Source: Paenibacillus nuruki
GTDB lineage: Bacteria; Bacillota; Bacilli; Paenibacillales; Paenibacillaceae
Reading direction: 5' to 3'
Assembly (NCBI RefSeq): GCF_001721045.1
Contig: NZ_MDER01000002.1
Coordinates: 1-64,000 of the forward strand
Length of the DNA: 64,000 bases
Shown: one piece after another, positions 63,448 through 64,000 of the stretch
Numbering within the stretch: position 1 is the first letter of the stretch
Layout: every line of letters starts with the position of its first letter
Program-made: the position numbers and the translations under genes
The notes under the pieces: generated by a model
What the model was told of the DNA's origin: nothing
What the model saw: the letters and a program-made list of their open reading frames with translations, nothing else
Databases searched by the model: none

Positions 63448-63681
63448 TTATGCTTCTGCTAAAGCTTTGTTGAATTGAGTCATATTCATACCCATGATTT
63501 TGTATTCGCCGATCAATGTGACTGGAACTGCGCGTACACCCATGTTCCAAGCTTCTTCTGCATATTTTTCTTCCAATTCGATATTACGCTCTTCGAACTC
63601 AATACCTTTATCATTCAAAAAACTTTTCACCTGCTTGCAATGTGGGCAGTTTGTACTTGTATAAACGATCGCTTTTTCCAT
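63448..63681 (-). CDS. Glutaredoxin/NrdH-like redoxin
   Basis: 77 residues. A single glutaredoxin fold with active site TNCPHCKQV (CxxC), cis-Pro loop VRAVPVTLIG. Being next to trxB suggests reduction by thioredoxin reductase, as for NrdH-type redoxins. ATG 63681 follows AAGGAGTG. Separated from trxB by 102 bp. Confidence 0.85.
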   Translation of the reverse strand: MEKAIVYTSTNCPHCKQVKSFLNDKGIEFEERNIELEEKYAEEAWNMGVRAVPVTLIGEYKIMGMNMTQFNKALAEA

Positions 63682-63783
63682 AATAATGTAACACTCCTTT
63701 GATTAAATTAGATTATGTAGATAGCAGAACATGAAGCGATTCTGCTATCTGTATACGTTATATATGTGAAGTTAGTGTAGATA

Positions 63784-64000
63784 TTAACCCATAACGACTT
63801 CTTGATGTTCCAAAGCTTCAATAAATTTCTCACAGTCCATTGCAGCCATACATCCACTACCTGCTGCTGTAATCGCTTGGCGGTAACGAGTATCTTGCAC
63901 ATCACCACAAGCGAACACGCCTGGAATATTCGTTTCTGAAGTACCTGGATTCGATACGATATAACCATTGGCATCTGTCGTCAATTGATTATTTAAGAAA
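63784..64000 (-). CDS. trxB: Thioredoxin reductase, C-terminal part (cut by window edge)
   Basis: The last 71 codons of TrxB: '[20 protein letters not shown]' (FAD-binding motif), '[17 protein letters not shown]', stop at 63784. The 5' end is outside the window, so start, NADPH domain and active-site CATC cannot be seen. TrxB reduces thioredoxin with NADPH in the cytosol. Confidence 0.95.
   Translation of the reverse strand, partial: FLNNQLTTDANGYIVSNPGTSETNIPGVFACGDVQDTRYRQAITAAGSGCMAAMDCEKFIEALEHQEVVMG

Noticed and set aside
63708-63974. 88-codon minus-strand ORF overlapping trxB
   Set aside because: It is in another frame than the clear thioredoxin reductase C-terminus and has no homology.
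1-64000. CRISPR arrays, tRNA genes, insertion sequences, prophage genes
   Set aside because: I looked for regular direct repeats with unique spacers, cloverleaf sequences, transposase motifs and phage structural genes and saw none. The only phased repeats (33103-33188) have a 19-bp period, too short for CRISPR.

Overview
The window looks like a chromosomal segment of a low-GC, spore-forming Firmicute, most likely a Paenibacillus or close relative. The reasons are: a 16S rRNA 5' end next to ygxA-like and perR-like genes (the same neighbourhood as rrnD in Bacillus subtilis), a YyaC spore-protease gene, a DUF6483 gene typical of Paenibacillaceae, an rsbVW-sigB locus, an L-box lysine riboswitch, and strong AGGAGG ribosome binding sites with frequent GTG/TTG starts. 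No transposon, prophage, CRISPR array or tRNA was found. Apart from the xylose and haem loci it reads as core chromosome.

Layout. 0-7 kb: start of an rRNA operon (minus strand) with tandem promoters, a YgxA-like protein, a membrane-anchored GH18 hydrolase, PerR, a DUF4097 membrane pair, MgtC and a GNAT acetyltransferase. 7-10.6 kb: gatCAB. 10.7-16.6 kb: housekeeping and unknown genes (metallo-beta-lactamase fold, thioredoxin-like, DedA, methyltransferase, DUF6483, alpha/beta hydrolase, YyaC). 16.8-31.4 kb: a general-stress island. Its centre is rsbV-rsbW-sigB, preceded by a soluble hybrid kinase, a CheR-type methyltransferase, a large membrane hybrid kinase and a receiver-PP2C phosphatase. 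This is the RsbK/RsbM/RsbY type of sigma-B control known from the Bacillus cereus group. Small stress proteins flank it on both sides (PAP2, GlsB/YeaQ, YtxH, DUF5665, GSP17M/YflT, DUF948, DUF1328), several with sigma-B-like promoter motifs.

31-36 kb: YpmS-like protein, a CDF metal exporter with an unusual 19-bp-period repeat array upstream, a YkpA-type ABC-F ATPase and a NAPE-PLD-like hydrolase. 36-48.5 kb: a divergent iron/haem acquisition locus. Leftward are three small single-NEAT secreted proteins, a 1,322-residue protein with nine NEAT-like units, and an ABC transporter (lipoprotein, permease, ATPase). Rightward are a second ABC transporter and an IsdG-type haem oxygenase. Three Fur-box-like sites lie in the shared promoter region. 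None of the NEAT proteins carries a visible LPXTG or SLH anchor.

48.5-58 kb: DUF4253 protein, CvfC-like HEAT protein, a lysine riboswitch with its terminator ahead of a LysP-like permease, a GH43 arabinanase with two cre-like sites, a transglutaminase-like secreted protein, an alpha/beta hydrolase and small membrane proteins. 58-63 kb: xylAB (minus) divergent from xylR (plus) with an operator and a cre site, and a 116-bp multi-armed inverted-repeat element between xylA and xylB. 63-64 kb: a small membrane protein, a glutaredoxin-like protein and the C-terminus of thioredoxin reductase, cut by the window edge.
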